The notes: generated from the letters alone by a model not told the origin. A stretch of DNA of 64,000 nt from Ctena decussata (GCA_963989385.1 OZ022498.1:2115501-2179500); one strand, 5' to 3'. Counted from the stretch's first letter, positions 17,978 through 30,365 are shown. Made by a program: numbers and translations.

Positions 17978-18312
17978 CACAGGGTATAAACCAGTCGGCC
18001 AATTTTCGCTTCCTGCAGAGACTTTCAGTCATATTTGGCTTCTGCCAAGACTGTCCGCAATCTCTTGCTTCCTGCAGGGACTACCATCCTTGAAAAATGG
18101 CTTCCTGCAGAGACTGTTTGCTTGACTCTGCTTTCTGCCGAGGGCCTCAACAGGAAGCAGAATCATGTAGACAGTCTCTGCAGGAAGCCATTTTTAACAT
18201 GTACAGAAGTCTCAGCAGGAAGCAGATTGCGGACAGTCTCGGCAGGAGCCAAATATGATGGACAGTCTCTGCAGGAAGCAAATATTGGCCGACTGGTTTA
18301 TACCCTGTGGTC
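17978..18312. mobile_element. MITE H, long palindrome, copy 1
   Basis: Outer ends CAGGGTATAAACCAGTC and GACTGGTTTATACCCTG. The arms are built from several GCTTCCTGC-GAGACTGTC modules in one direction and their complement in the other. The second copy is at 37797-38140. Confidence 0.85.
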
Positions 18313-18639
18313 CTTCCCACTACGGGTATGCTGGGTTGCCATTTTTGGAAGAAAATCTGGAGAATATATTGTAATCGGTTTATGTTCACTTGGGCAAAAG
18401 TTTGCGGTTTTGCAATTTTAGACAGATTCATGGGTATTTAAAGTTTGTGAAGTTGTCATGCTTTCCTATTATTCCTTTGTAAAATCATAGTGGTTAACCG
18501 CAAAAATTATAAACATTAGTACACTGCATTTGAAAATATACAGTACTGTTTCCAGGCTAGAAAAAGTGAGGGAATTTAGTTATGTGTTCGAGAACTTGAG
18601 ATGTCAGGGAATTTAAAAATTATTCTAATGCACTTACGT

Positions 18640-18990
18640 ATATAATTCAACGTCTGATTGGATAACGTCAAAAATTTGCAACAGTGTATCCTGGGATATA
18701 TGGTCGGAAACCCAACATCATTACATGACGTGGCTTGTCATCGGCTGATGTCTGGTTTTACGTCGCTGAAAGTGTTTGCTGTGGGTGCAAAGGAGAAAAT
18801 GTGAAAAGTGCATTAGAATGGGGACAACTGTATTAAAAATTGTCATTTGGGGACGTAAATCATCAGTTTTATGGTCGCAAATTGTGTTTTACGGCTCCGC
18901 TGGCGCGTCACCCTATATCAAAATTTCCGACCATAAAACCGACTATTTACTTCCCCAAATAACAGTTTTGAGTACAGTTATCCCCTAAAT
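18640..18990. mobile_element. Family T hairpin with ACGTC cluster
   Basis: A 38-bp imperfect hairpin (18846-18883 with 18922-18959) next to a cluster of ACGTC motifs and an ATTGG box (18658). Relatives: 39799-40281, 43490-43990, 61600-62035. Confidence 0.45.
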
Positions 18991-19057
18991 GGCTTTTGCA
19001 GTCTTCAGATAATATACTTACTCTACTCAAGGAGAAAATATATACTTTCAGGAAAAA

Positions 19058-19294
19058 TGAGCCGCGACACGAGAAAACCAACAATGTGGTTGTGCGCCCA
19101 GCGCTGACTCAGATCAGCCTGGGCATCAGCCCAATCTACCCAGAATCTTCGCTAAGTGCTTAAAGGGTAGCTAAGAGACCAAGCTACCTCCATGCGGACA
19201 GCGAAGACTCTGATCAGACTGGGCGGATGCCCAGGCTGATCTTAGTCTGCGCTGGGCGCACAAGCACTTTGTTGGTTTTGCCGTGTCGTGGCTC
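19058..19294. mobile_element. MITE A, full copy
   Basis: Ends TGAGCCGCGACACGAG and CCGTGTCGTGGCTC; internal order partly inverted relative to the copy at 9121 (GCTTAAAGGGTAGCTAAG precedes the CATGCGGACAGCGAAG motif). Confidence 0.9.
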
Positions 19295-19319
19295 GAATAA
19301 TCTATGCACAGAAGTACTT

Positions 19320-19375
19320 ATCTAAAGAAAAGAATTTGCTTCCAGGAAGGCAAATTCTTTCCTTAAAGAGTAACT
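19320..19375. repeat. MITE C core hairpin
   Basis: AAAGAATTTGCTTCC and GGAAGGCAAATTCTTTCC form the C-family centre; the outer parts are not recognisable. Confidence 0.55.
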
Positions 19376-19942
19376 CCCAATCTTTAGTGAGGTCTTCAGC
19401 ACTTTATATCCAGAGTTAAGTCACCTTTTGGCTATGAAAGGGTACGGAAAATATGAGAACCTCAGGGAAAATTCAGAGTTTTTTAGTGATGAGTAGCAAC
19501 CCTGGTATGTGTGCTGGCTGGTCTAGTCATGCACAGTTCACAAATGCCTTAAGAATTAAACTATACACAAATATATTTACTTTTTTTGTTCAAGGTAAGA
19601 TAGTTGAACTTTCTGTGTCATATGTATTTAGTGCTTGAGTGCCACTCAATAAAAGTTTAAAAGATTATTGTTAGAATATTTTCACCTTTTCTATCATATA
19701 CCATAGTCTTTGTACCATGATCTCCAAACACCCAAATCATTAGCATGAGATACTTTATAATGTGCAAGGTTTGCAATGGTGATCTTGGTATATGTGACAT
19801 AGAGCACGGTTTGTCCACCTGTATGGTAAATAATCCACTCGCTAAAGCTCGTGGATTATCTCTCCATCTCACTAAATACAGGTACAGACATGACAGAGCA
19901 AATTGAACAGAGCCATATGAGACTGCTTATGGCCACAACATA

Positions 19943-20168
19943 TGAGCCACGACATGAGAAAACCAACAAAGTGGTTGTGCGCCCAGCGCAGACTCGGATC
20001 CGCCCAGTCTGATCAGACTCTTCGCTAAGCGCTTAAAAGGTAGCTAAAGTTCTTAGCTACCTCCATACGGACAGCAAAGACTCTGATCAGACTGGGCGGA
20101 TGCCCAGGCTGATCTGAGTCTGCGCTGGGTGCACAACCACTTTGTTGGTTTTGTCGTGTCACCGCTCA
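19943..20168. mobile_element. MITE A, full copy
   Basis: Ends TGAGCCACGACATGAG and GTCGTGTCACCGCTCA; about 226 bp. Confidence 0.9.
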
Positions 20169-20329
20169 TATATGGAATACAAATTATATTTCCAGGCATA
20201 ATAACGTTAGCTATGGACAGAGAACAATGGCACTGTATGATCTAGGTTTGCATTCTGACAGCCACTATATACTTTGTCTGATAACAATGTTTGAAATCTA
20301 GGAAAAACAGAGTATTGGTTAAGGTTTTT

Positions 20330-20572
20330 ATGGGTACACCATCTGGTTTTTGTCATTTTTACAAAGGGGAACAACTTTCATGACCTCTCGTTTGTTTGCA
20401 TCCCCGAACTACAAACACGTTCAAAAAGGGGTCTAATCTTAAGGAAAAGAATTTGCTCGTAATGGAGCAAATTCTTTCCTTTAGGAGTTGACCTCAAATG
20501 AAATGGGAGGCAAAAATGAAAATTGCAGAGTTACTTCACCTGAAAGTGTACCGCTTCACTTTAACATATCCA
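20330..20572. mobile_element. MITE C, full copy
   Basis: Ends ATGGGTACACC and AGTGTACCGCTTCAC; centre AGAATTTGCTCGTAATGGAG then CAAATTCT. Confidence 0.7.
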
Positions 20573-20763
20573 GTATTTAAGGTCATTGAGGTATTGCTAA
20601 TTTTAACTCAAGGTGCTGTTTATATTGGATCAGTCGCAATTTTTCAGGGCTAGCCTAACAAAGTGCAATTGTTCACAATTGTTTACATTATACTGGCTAT
20701 TGAAATTTCATTCAAATATTGTGTGAAGATATGTAATGTAGCACAAAAAGGAGCCTTACTCGT

Positions 20764-20872
20764 AAATCTTAACCATGTGCACACAGTTAATACTTAACTG
20801 CCGATCAGCACATCTTAACTCGTGAGTCTTAATCATGTGCACACAGTTAATACTTAAATTGCCTATCAGCAC
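20764..20872. repeat. About 61-bp tandem duplication
   Basis: TCTTAACCATGTGCACACAG and TCTTAATCATGTGCACACAG begin two adjoining similar units that both end CAGCACA. Confidence 0.75.
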
Positions 20873-21002
20873 AAACTGTTCAGAGATTTCACTTTTTTTT
20901 AAAGTTCATCAGGATTCATAGATTTTATATCCAAAAAGCAGGCTGCACAGCACCCATTAGGTTTCTTGTTAATGTGGGAGGATCATAAATATAATTGATT
21001 GA

Positions 21003-21200
21003 TGTCATGTGAAAGGTGACATTATGCCATGTGCCAACAAAGAAGACTTGGATCAGCTTGCACATCCATGCAATCTGATCAGAGTCTTTCCTTTTCACTT
21101 GTACCATCTATGAATCCAGTCAAATCTAAAATGTGAAAAGTGAAGACACTGATCAGTTTGTGCAAGCTGGTTTGAGTGTGCATTGTACGCATGTGGCTTA
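21003..21200. mobile_element. MITE A, strongly decayed copy
   Basis: It keeps TGCAATCTGATCAGAGTCTT and GACACTGATCAG in the A-family order, with poor ends. Confidence 0.4.
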
Positions 21201-21235
21201 AGGTCCTTTTTCATGCGAGTCCAGTCAAATATATT

Positions 21236-21425
21236 TTAAATTTGAAGCTAAGGCTGCAATTTTATGTCCTTTTCAACAGTATTTCAGTTACATCAGGATG
21301 ATGGGAGGGTGAGGATGAAAGGCTGTGCAATGGTTTATGGTTGAAAAGATTGCAGCCTCCAGTGGGATTTGAACCCAGATCTCTAGTTTAGTTATGGTCA
21401 GCGCTCACCCACTGAGCTCCTGGTG
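21236..21425 (-). mobile_element. tRNA-derived SINE, third type
   Basis: Minus-strand head with B-box-like GGGTTCAAATCCCACTGG; body with a TCCTTTTCAACAGTATTTC complement. Copies at 24001-24190, 44096-44200 (partial), 47385-47475 (head only), 56250-56442. Confidence 0.65.
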
Positions 21426-22028
21426 GGGCTCCCCTTATAAATTAGGAAATAAGTACACACATGGGGTAAAGTATATTTTTACACAGGATATCCTTCATCT
21501 CATTAACCCCCGCCAAAGGCGGAGGGTAGTTTTGTCCATGTCCATCCGTCCTTCCGTCTGTCCATCCGTCCAGAGCCATTACTAAGTAACCATTGAACGG
21601 AATTTCATGAAACTTAAAATAAATATATTTCACTACAATTCGCTGATGCACGTGAAGTTTCGTCCCATTGGCTTCAGTACTGTATGAGTTGTTGCCCTTG
21701 AATTGCTTTCAAAATGATATAATGAGCCATAACTAAGTAACCAATTATCAGAATGTCATGAAACTTAAAATAAATGTGTATCACCATTAAGCATTTGTGC
21801 ACATAAAGTTTTGTCAGAATGACATCTGTAGTGCATGAGTTATTGCCCTTGAATCAATTTAAAATCTGCAAAAGCCATAACTAAGTAATCAATGAATGGA
21901 TGAATGGAATTTTATGAAACTTACACTAAATATGTATTATTATAACAGGGTGATGCATCTTAAGTTTTGATGGATTTGCTTCTGTAATGCTTGAGTTAAT
22001 GCCCATGAATTGCTTTAAAATAGACAAA

Positions 22029-22702
22029 TTCACAGTATCCGAACTACATGTACAATCTCTTCCGGTTTTCATAGCGTTGAATCGAGAGTACAAACATTCG
22101 CTTATAACCAGTAGTCGGAAATCATTATGTTTTGAGATTTTATCCGGAATCTGCTGCGTCATTTATAGCTATTCAGCTTCGAAAATGTAAAGAGGTAAGT
22201 TTATTATTATTTGCTCTTCGGTCTTTTACTTTATTACCCTGTACAATGTCGTGTATGGGTGGGTAGTAATTGGTACAGTATTCAAATCGCCCTTGGCATG
22301 ATTCTTAAACCATTTTGAGCATTTTCTTACATATTTTATAAAAAATCTTTAGAATAAACGAAAGGCGTTATCAATCTACAGTTTGTTAGTTTTGATAAAA
22401 GAATGATAGCTAAGTTTTGCACGACACAATCTCGTGTTAAATTAAGCTGTTCGGAAAAAAATCTGCGACGGCAAGGAGTTTTTCATTGTACAGGCCAATA
22501 AAGTAAAAGACCGAAGAGAAAATTATACTAAACTTACCTCTTTACATTTTCGAAGCTGAATAACCATAAATGACGAAGTAGATTCCGGATAAAAACTCAA
22601 AACATAACGATTTCCGGCTACTGGTTATAGGCGAATTTTGTACTCTCGATTCAACGCTATGAAAACCGGAAGAGAGGGTACAGTGCGTTCGGATACTGTG
22701 AA
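22029..22702. mobile_element. Long-TIR element nested in family N
   Basis: Ends TTCACAGTATCCGAAC and complement. The arms extend about 200 bp (22029-22245 with 22490-22702), for example CGAAAATGTAAAGAGGTAAG and its complement. No ORF resembles a transposase. Confidence 0.8.
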
Positions 22703-22974
22703 ATTAAGTCATAACTAAATAACCAATGAACGGAATTTCACAAAACTTAAAACAGTTATGTATCATCATAACATGACAGTGCACGTCAAGTTTAGTCATA
22801 ATTGCATCAGTAATGCATGAGTTACTGCCCTTGATTTGATTTGAAATACATTAATTAGCCATGTCTAAAATGCCAATGAATAAAACATCTTGAAACTGGG
22901 TATAAAAATATATCATCACAGCAAGACAATGCTAAAGCAAGTTGTTTAGAATGGCTTGTCTTAAACATGGGTTA

Positions 22975-23971
22975 GGGACGAGTCATTTATTATCAGGTGG
23001 GGGTCGGGTACATTTTCATAAGAGTCCCCAAACTTTTTCTGACCCCCCAGTCTCACCAGAATTTTTTTTCCGACCCCCCCCCCCCCCCCCAGATAGGTGA
23101 CAAAAAAGTTTATGACCCCCCCCCCTCCCCCCACACACACAATCCCAACTCCCCAGCTATCCTTCACCCACATACTGTATTACCTTTTTTAAGTCTGAGT
23201 GACCTTAATACAACCTGTATGAAACACAAAGAACATTTTCTTAATGACAGGTTGATAAATCATGCAGATTAATGGTCTTTAATTTTTGTCAGCATATTTT
23301 GATATTTTGCACTTTTCTCCCTGCATATGGCCATCCAGAAATCTGTTGTTGAATATTCAATAACACTGTTAATAAATAAATAGTAATGGAGGGGGTCTGG
23401 GCCCTCAGAAGGCACAATAGCTTAGGCAACTGGAGAGCTGATATCACAAATGCAGGCATTAGATTTACATCTACATCTACCAATTAAGTGCATGGCAAAT
23501 ATTGGCATAGTCGCACTGTGACGAATTATTGATCTTACGACCCAGAAAAACAGGGCGACTGGATTTAATCCCGAACAAAATCAGCTGCTTGACATAATTT
23601 TATAGACAATTGCATAGTGTCTTACTAGCAAATTCATGAAAAATATCCTTTTCTGATATGAAGTGCCCAAGTTTTGTGTGTCATTTCTATAAATGTCCCT
23701 AAGCTTGAGTTTAAGTGTACAAGAATATAAGTGATGGGGGGTCTGGGGGGCTTTTGCCCCCCAGAAGCTGGGAATTTTTAAAAAAAAAAAAAGAAGACTG
23801 ATGGAAGATTTCTGACCCCCCAATATGCCAAATAAAATATATGACCCCCCCCCCCCCCTGCTCCATGGCTCTTTTATTTCTGACCCCCCCCCCCCCCAGT
23901 ACATCACCCAAAAAATTCCACCCCCCCTAAATGTACCCGGCCCTCCCACCTGACAATAAATGACTCGTCCC
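22975..23971. mobile_element. Harbinger-like 997-bp element with C tracts
   Basis: Terminal repeats GGGACGAGTCATTTATTATC and complement, flanked by TTA on both sides (22972-22974, 23972-23974). The interior near both ends has long C runs that create glycine- or proline-rich frames. A related right end is at 36205-36217. Confidence 0.7.
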
Positions 23972-24000
23972 TTATTGCTCCCTTGATTTAAAGATGGATG

Positions 24001-24190
24001 GATGACTTGCGATTTTACGTCCTTTTTATCAGTATTTCAGTCATATCAGGACAATGGGACGATGATAATGAAAGGCTGTGTGCAATGGAGCCCAGTTTAC
24101 GGTTGGAAAGATTGTTGCCTCAAGCAGGATTCGAACCCGGTCTGCTAGATCAGTAGGCCAGCGCTTAACCCATTGAGCTACCGAGGCTCA
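24001..24190 (-). mobile_element. tRNA-derived SINE, third type
   Basis: Minus-strand head CAATGGGTTAAGCGCTGGCC and B box GGGTTCGAATCC; the same order as 21236-21425. Confidence 0.7.
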
Positions 24191-24437
24191 TTTGATTTAA
24201 AGTCCACAGCTTCAGTTGTAACTAAGTAACCAGTGAACAAAATTTTACCAAACTGAAAATAAGCTATAAACAAATCAGCCATTTCGGCGGGGGATATAGA
24301 TTCAATGAATTTACTTGTTTATATTGAAGTGCCTTGAAAGAAGTTATGAATACGTCAACTGACTTAGACTTACACCAGCCTGCACTGCCATGCTGTGTGA
24401 TATGAGTTCGCAATAGTATGAATACTGCTTAAGGCTA

Positions 24438-24590
24438 ATCAAAAAAGCAGATGACAAAACTTACGTCTGCAAATTCCAAAAAGTGTTTTCATATTGAGAA
24501 TTCAAAAGCTAAAGGGCAAACAGTGTAGATCCAGATGAAGCGGCTCATTCTGAGCTGGTGCTCATCTGGATGTAGGCTGTTTTCATTTTT
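24438..24590. mobile_element. MITE O copy
   Basis: AAAGCAGATGACAAAACTTA start, then GGCAAACAGTGTAGATCCAG hairpin. Confidence 0.55.
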
Positions 24591-24599
24591 GTTGCTATA

Positions 24600-25513
24600 A
24601 GCATGACTAGTGAGCACAGATTTTGTATGTGCATTATCATATGACATTGCATCTGAGAGTGTAATAAAGCCATGCATTAAATATGATAATCAACTAGTGG
24701 ATTAAGTATGCAAATTATGTTGTAACAATATGTGTTGTTGTCCATAAAAAGGTGTTTTCTAATGTCGAGATTGTGACGTTTTAGTGCAAAATTTGCTAAT
24801 AAAATGAAATTTAAGTGTCATATGATAAAAGAATCTTGCATCCATGCTCCTGTATTATTGAATTTATTAAAATGTTGGGAAGAACCGATAAGATGGTCAG
24901 CATAACCTAGCATTTTATCTTTTTCCCCAACTTGTTTACTAGTAATAAATTCAATAAAACATGAGCACTCATGTAAGATCCTCTATGTAGAATTAGTAAC
25001 TAAGGTGTGTCGCAGTGGTCAATATTAGCATGGTCAATATTTGGTCAGTGTGGCACTTGGCAAATGCTTACAGTGAAGCCTGCAGGCGTGTATGGCAGAC
25101 TGATCAGAGGCTTCACTCTCCATTTTTTTTAGATTACCCACTATTCATAGTTTGCAGATGCATAAAGAAAAAGACACAATAGATCAGGCTTTGCAGGTTG
25201 ATCTGAAGCTACTCAGTTCACTTAATTATGTCCTAAGAAACCTTTTCATATGCCACCAATCATTTTAAAGGTTTTGTAAGGACAATGCTGTAGACAGGCA
25301 TTCATGAGGTGAGAGAGGTCAGTGGTTAATAAATACAAACATTGACTAACTTCAAGTCTATGGCAATAGATATCTGATTGTTCCATTGTGGAAGGAGACT
25401 ACTATAGTCATCGGTTTCATCTGTCCATCCGATTTTCTGGTCTAATTTTTATGAAACTTCAGAATATTGTTACCTTCATTTGACATGGATCATATTTCAT
25501 GAAACTCAACAAA
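24600..25513. other. No gene seen; one diverged inverted repeat
   Basis: ATTGAATTTATTAAAATGTT (24858) and ACTAGTAATAAATTCAATAA (24939) form arms of an imperfect palindrome at 24831-24982. The remainder holds no recognisable exon. Confidence 0.45.
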
Positions 25514-25721
25514 TGAGCCTAGACAGGAGAAAACCAACAATGTGGTTATGCGCCCAGCGCAGACTCAGATCAGCCTGGGCAACCACCCAGTCTGATCAGA
25601 GTTTTAGCTGTCCGCATGGAGGTAGCTCAGACCCTTAGCTAGCCTTTAAGCGGATGCCCAGGCTGATCTGAGTCTGCTTTGGGCGCACAAACACTTTGTT
25701 GGTTTTCTCGCGTCGCGGCTA
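25514..25721. mobile_element. MITE A copy
   Basis: TGAGCCTAGACAGGAG start and TCGCGTCGCGGCT end; about 208 bp with a shortened centre. Confidence 0.85.
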
Positions 25722-26129
25722 AAATTATTCGTGTAATCTGAAATGGATCATATTTAATTCAACTCATGATAGGTTTTTTTTGCCAGAGTTACAGTCCTTG
25801 ATCAGTCTGCTAATGTTATGTCTTGTGAAAGCAACATTTCCATCGAACCTTCAATTTATTGTTCTCATCGGTGGAACTTGATTGTATTTCAATCATCATG
25901 TCAAAGTCCTTTCTTCCAGAGTTATGGCCCAGGAACTGTCCATCAATTTAATGAATTTATAACCTGTTGTAGGAACTCCCACCCACCTGTATGAACATTA
26001 CCAGAAACTGAATTCAGTACCGATAACTGTTTTAAGTTGGTCATATGATTGGATGATCTCTCCCTTTTACTTCTTTCAGTGTCTTGTGTTGGTTGAGCTT
26101 TGTGATTGTGGCTTTTTCTGGGTTTATGA
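25722..26129. other. No recognised feature
   Basis: No domain-bearing ORF and no clear repeat. Several phrases resemble the tandem-core elements (TTCAAGT, GAGTTATGGCCC), so it may be an eroded copy. Confidence 0.4.
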
Positions 26130-26363
26130 GCTCATGGAAAAACAAACAAAATGGCACGAACGCATAGCAAAGACTCAGATCAGCCAGGGCATCCACCCTG
26201 CCTGATCAGTCTTTGCTGTGCTCTTCAAGGGTGGCTAAGAGCCTTGACTACCTCCATATGCCAACAGCAAAGACTCTGTTCTGATGGTGCAGATGCCCAT
26301 GCTGATCTGAGTCTTTGGAGGGAGCATGTGCCACTTTGTAGGATTTGTCACGTTGTGGCTCAT
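26130..26363. mobile_element. MITE A, diverged copy
   Basis: Keeps GACTCAGATCAGCC, GATCTGAGTCTTT and GTCACGTTGTGGCTCA. Confidence 0.7.
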
Positions 26364-26384
26364 TTATGATTTTGCCATATGTCA

Positions 26385-26990
26385 CTACAGAGTACTCAGC
26401 AAAACCAAATATAGAACACTCAGCAAAACCAAATACAGAGCACTCAGCAAAACCAAACACAGAGCACTCAGCAAAAGCAAATTCAGAGCACTCAGCAAAT
26501 CCAAATATAGAGCACTCAGCAAAACTAAATACAGGGCACTCAGCAAATCCAAATACAGAGCACTAAGCAAAACCAAATACAGAGCAGTCAGCAAAACTAA
26601 TTACAGAGCATTCAGCAAATCCAAATATAGAGCACTGACAGCAAAACCAAACACAGAGCACTCAGCAAATCCAAATACAGAGCACTCAGCAAATCCAAAT
26701 ACAGAACATTCAGCAAATCCAAATGCAGAGCACTCAGCAAAACCAAATACAGAGCATTCAGCAAATTCAAATGCAGAGCACTCAGCAAAACCAAATGCAG
26801 AGCACTCAACAAAACCAAATATAGAGCACTCAGCAAAACCAAATACAGAGCATTCAGCAAAACCAAATACAGAGCATTCAGCAAAACCAAATACAGAGCA
26901 CTCAACAAAACCAAATATAGAGCACTCAGCAAAACCAAATACAGAGCATTCAGCAAAACCAAATACAGAGCACTCAGCAAAACCAAAATA
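26385..26990. repeat. 24-bp minisatellite, about 25 copies
   Basis: Unit CAGCAAAACCAAATACAGAG then CACT, with substitutions and one 3-bp insertion near 26636. The unit is divisible by three and lacks stops in several frames, which produces long artificial frames on both strands (an AKPNTEHS octapeptide repeat on +). I do not regard it as a gene. Confidence 0.95.
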
Positions 26991-27266
26991 TGAAATGAGT
27001 TCAGCTTTGTAATGTAGAACCAGCTCTGACTGCTCAAAGTAGCAGCCTGACCTGAATCTACTGTGTTTGCTGTTCAGTATCTTACCTATGAAACATGTCT
27101 GCAAATTGTGATTAATAGACTAGTCCAAGTTTAAATGTGGAGGAGGCCATTTGGGTGGCATCAAGGGAAAATATGTGTAAGCTGTACACAAACAAAACGA
27201 AAAATGCATACATATTTTATTTTTACAGATTTTAGTTTATTCTTACAAAAATTCCTACATTTAAGG

Positions 27267-27345
27267 CAAACAGTGCAGATCCTCATCAGACCTCGCATTC
27301 GAAGCGTCTGATCTGGATATTCACTGCTCGCCAGGGGGTGCTAGG
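27267..27345. repeat. MITE O core hairpin, diverged
   Basis: GGCAAACAGTGCAGATCC then GCGTCTGATCTGGATATTC. Confidence 0.45.
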
Positions 27346-27888
27346 CATATATGTTGTCCAAAAAAAAAAAAAAAAGAGCTAGAGTCGATAATCGATAATC
27401 GACCGTTTCTAAGGGAAATTATCCAATTAACAATACTGCACAGGTGAGCAGGAGCTATCAATCGTTCAATACCTCCTCGAATGTTCAACATGTTCAGCCT
27501 CGAGCTTGAGTTGTACTAAATATGAACTTAATACGAATTTCTATTATCAAAAAGAATCTGTCAGTGTTACTCATAACATAAAGTGATAAATTGACCCTCA
27601 CCAGAATGACTGTCACATTAAATACCAACAAAATAAGAATTCAGATATCTAGGTCAAACGCTTGGAAAAATGCCTCAGTGGACAAACTTATTATTCAGTC
27701 ATGTATATGAGAGAAAACATGCCCCAAATTTATTAGATGGTCTACATGTTAGCCTAAAACATTATACAGATATTGAAACTTCAGTCCAGATACTTTTCAC
27801 CATACTCTGCATTTCATTCCGCCAATTTTGCCCCCATCCCCGAAAAAAAGGTCATTAACTTCGCAATTGCATTTCCATCGGAAAAGCC
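27346..27888. other. No recognised feature
   Basis: Contains a poly-A run at 27360 and tandem GATAATC near 27390. No plausible exon. Confidence 0.4.
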
Positions 27889-27889
27889 G

Positions 27890-28165
27890 GGCCGGGTAGC
27901 GCAATCGGTAGGGCACCTGACTCGTAAGTCAGAGGTCCTGGGTTCGATTCCCGGTCTGGCCACATACTTTCGTTTCTCCTTCCGCTGATTCAAGAAGGGC
28001 AGTTGTCAGTTACTGGCGAAAGTATGTGCACTTAGTACTAGTTAACCGCTTAGGATGTCTAAGCCTGTCCAGGAATAGTGTGGTTAGGTTAACTGACCGT
28101 CCCGACATGACCTTAGTTGTTTACCGTGGACGTTAAGCATCAAATCAACCAACCAACCAATCCAT
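27890..28165 (+). mobile_element. tRNA-derived SINE, full copy
   Basis: Head GGGCCGGGTAGCGCAATCGG through GGGTTCGATTCCCGG with good A and B boxes, a plausible acceptor pairing, but an anticodon loop one base short. Body ACATACTTTCGTTTCTCC, tail CAACCAACCAACC. Same family as 17585-17850; not a functional tRNA in my reading. Confidence 0.8.
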
Positions 28166-30365
28166 CGGAAAAAAAGAAGAAAAAAAGAGTAGGTGTGCGG
28201 GTCAGCTAATTTAGTTTTAAAAGAGATTACAGATGTTATTTTGAGACGGAGTGGACGGCTTTGGCCTTCTTTGTATCTTTTACAGCCGCGTATAATTTCA
28301 GTATTGTTCCATGTTCCACAAGAATCCATTGGTCAAATAACGCGTGTGTCAAAATTTAGCCAATGATATCAAAGGTCAATGAATATTTAAACTTCTTTTT
28401 TTTTTTCGTCGTACCACACTGCGTGAATACCAGCACTCTGTCAGATGTTTCTCTTGTTTGTAAATTACGATAGAAATTTTATCGAAAACGGACGCAGATA
28501 TTAATTTTTTTTTCCTTTTTTTTTTTTTTTTTTTCATTGTAGTTCTACTTTCGATTTCTAAGCTTGCTTTCACGTTTAATACACACAAACAAATAAAGCA
28601 TCATGTTGGTAACTGTTTTGAAATCAGGTCAATTTCAAGATTGACCGCGGAATTGGGCAGCTCAATCTTTAGATATGTCAGTGTCGCCACCCAGTGTCAA
28701 AATTACGGTTGTATAGGTGCCTACCGACATAGCTCACTTGAGTCATATTCATGAAATTTTTTGTTAACTCTTCACCTATATCTGGACATATTACAAAACA
28801 CACTTCCATTCAATCTGCGCCGATAATCTAACCTGAAACATTACAGTTATTACCGTAAAAAGTCTAAAGATTGGGACGCCTGACATAATTACCGTAATTT
28901 TCCATAACACGGAACACAATTTGACTCGGCAGTAATGCTTCTAAAAGGTATAAATGGAATGGCAAATAGTGTAGACCCTGATCAGACTGCTCTAGAGTCT
29001 GCACTGTTTTTTCAGATCTATTTTCCCCAATACTAAAGTATTTTTACGGTTCTTTATATCCAAATATAAAAAACAGAAAATAAACATTAGACTATTTATT
29101 CATTCGATAATAGATATATATCTAGGTCAGAAAGAAAGACATAATAGCTTTTACTAAAGGTTCAATAGCCTTTAAAAGAGGATGAGGACTGGTTGAAAAA
29201 GTGTTTGGTTTAAGCCTACAGTGGTGCACAGGGTTTCTTTTAAAAACTTTAAAATTTGGCTCACGGGGATGATACAAATATGTATAACAAAATTTCTAGC
29301 CTGTCGTGTCAAAAGGTCGCCGATCCCATTCGAACCTCGTAAATGGGTAACCACGACTATAACAGTAGCAAAACAACCGTCCGCCTTTCTCCGTAATATA
29401 CCCGAATGCACTCGTCATTATCCGTCAGTAAAGTGCATGGTATAACTTGAGTAATAATGCCAAAAAATACACTGTCCGCTGTGGCGAAGTTGGTAAAGCA
29501 ATAAGCGCTACGAGTATAAACTAAGTTTTGCAAGGGCATACCGTTGGGTCAGTGTTTTTTTTTTTTTTTTTTTTTTTTTTCCAGCAGGTGGATGGGTATT
29601 TTTCCCCCGATATAGCATATCGTGGGAAGATTTTTTAACTGTTTATGGGTTTCATTGGCATTGAGCAATTTATTCTATCGAGCTACTGTGTCGTTGCCCT
29701 GGTCGTATGCTCAAATGATACATGAAGGTGTTCACATATATGTTTTCATTTTTTCCGTTCCTCCTGCATTTCGGACAAAGTTGGGATAACGCGTGGAGAA
29801 TCTTCTACGAGAATCGAACCAAAAACTGTTGAACTCATATTATGGCTGGACGATTGCCTGTCATGTAGATTTAGGACCTCTTTTGTGCTGTTTTGTCTGG
29901 CAAAGTCATGCACAATCAATCTGTTTAAAAAGTCTCTTTTTGAAGACTCACGAACTTGCCTGTCCAACAGAGAAAGAGCGAAACATAACCTCAACCCAGC
30001 ATGCAGACTGACCAGGTTATTGCTGATTAGACAAAGCAGAAATTTCAGCTCAAAATGTTGGTTGGTTGGTTTTTTGGGGTTTTACGACTCGTTTGGACAG
30101 TATTTCAGTCTATATTGAGGCGTCTGCCAGAGAGAGGGAGAAGGAAAAGAGATGTGATAGGCAAGAGAAAAATAGCCAAACAACCCCACCCGCACCTACT
30201 GCAAGTACATTAGGCCCTTGTCCTACTATTATCCAAATTAGTTGGACGCTCCGGCAGGACCGCAACCAATCCCGCTGCTCAAAATGACAAAATTTATGCT
30301 TTCCCAAGGTCAGACAGAGATTCGGTTTTGTCACAGTCGAGCGTTTTTTTTTTTGAGTTGCACTT
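28166..30365. other. No gene seen; simple tracts and small repeats
   Basis: Poly-T runs at 28397, 28508-28533 and 29558-29580. There is an O-like hairpin at about 28963-29010 (CCTGATCAGACTGCTC). A SINE-like phrase TTTTACGACTCG...CAGTATTTCAGTC at 30080-30115 matches the body of the third SINE type. No ORF shows a domain or good splice context. Confidence 0.4.

Larger units (their letters stand above)
21503..24305 (+). mobile_element. Tandem-core element, family N, with two nested elements
   Basis: Left end ACCCCCGCCAAAGGCGGAGG, then TCCATCCGTCC. The core has units with TAACTAAGTAACCA and TGAAACTTAAAATAAAT about 147 bp apart. The right end is GGCGGGGGATATA, ATTCAATGAAT and CTTGTTT. Terminal motifs parallel those of families J and M. 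It contains elements at 22029-22702 and 22975-23971 and a SINE at 24001-24190. Confidence 0.6.

Noticed and set aside
23581..23949. Glycine-rich frames near the C tracts
   Set aside because: Low-complexity translation of the Harbinger-like element interior.
26326..27104. 228-codon plus-strand frame and 167/141-codon minus-strand frames
   Set aside because: All are read through the 24-bp minisatellite; unit length divisible by three and lack of stops explain them. No domain, no start context, simultaneous opposite-strand frames.
27890..27962. Possible tRNA-Thr (CGT) gene
   Set aside because: A and B boxes are good and the acceptor pairs, but the anticodon loop is one base short and the sequence is followed by a SINE body and CAAC tail; it is a SINE head.
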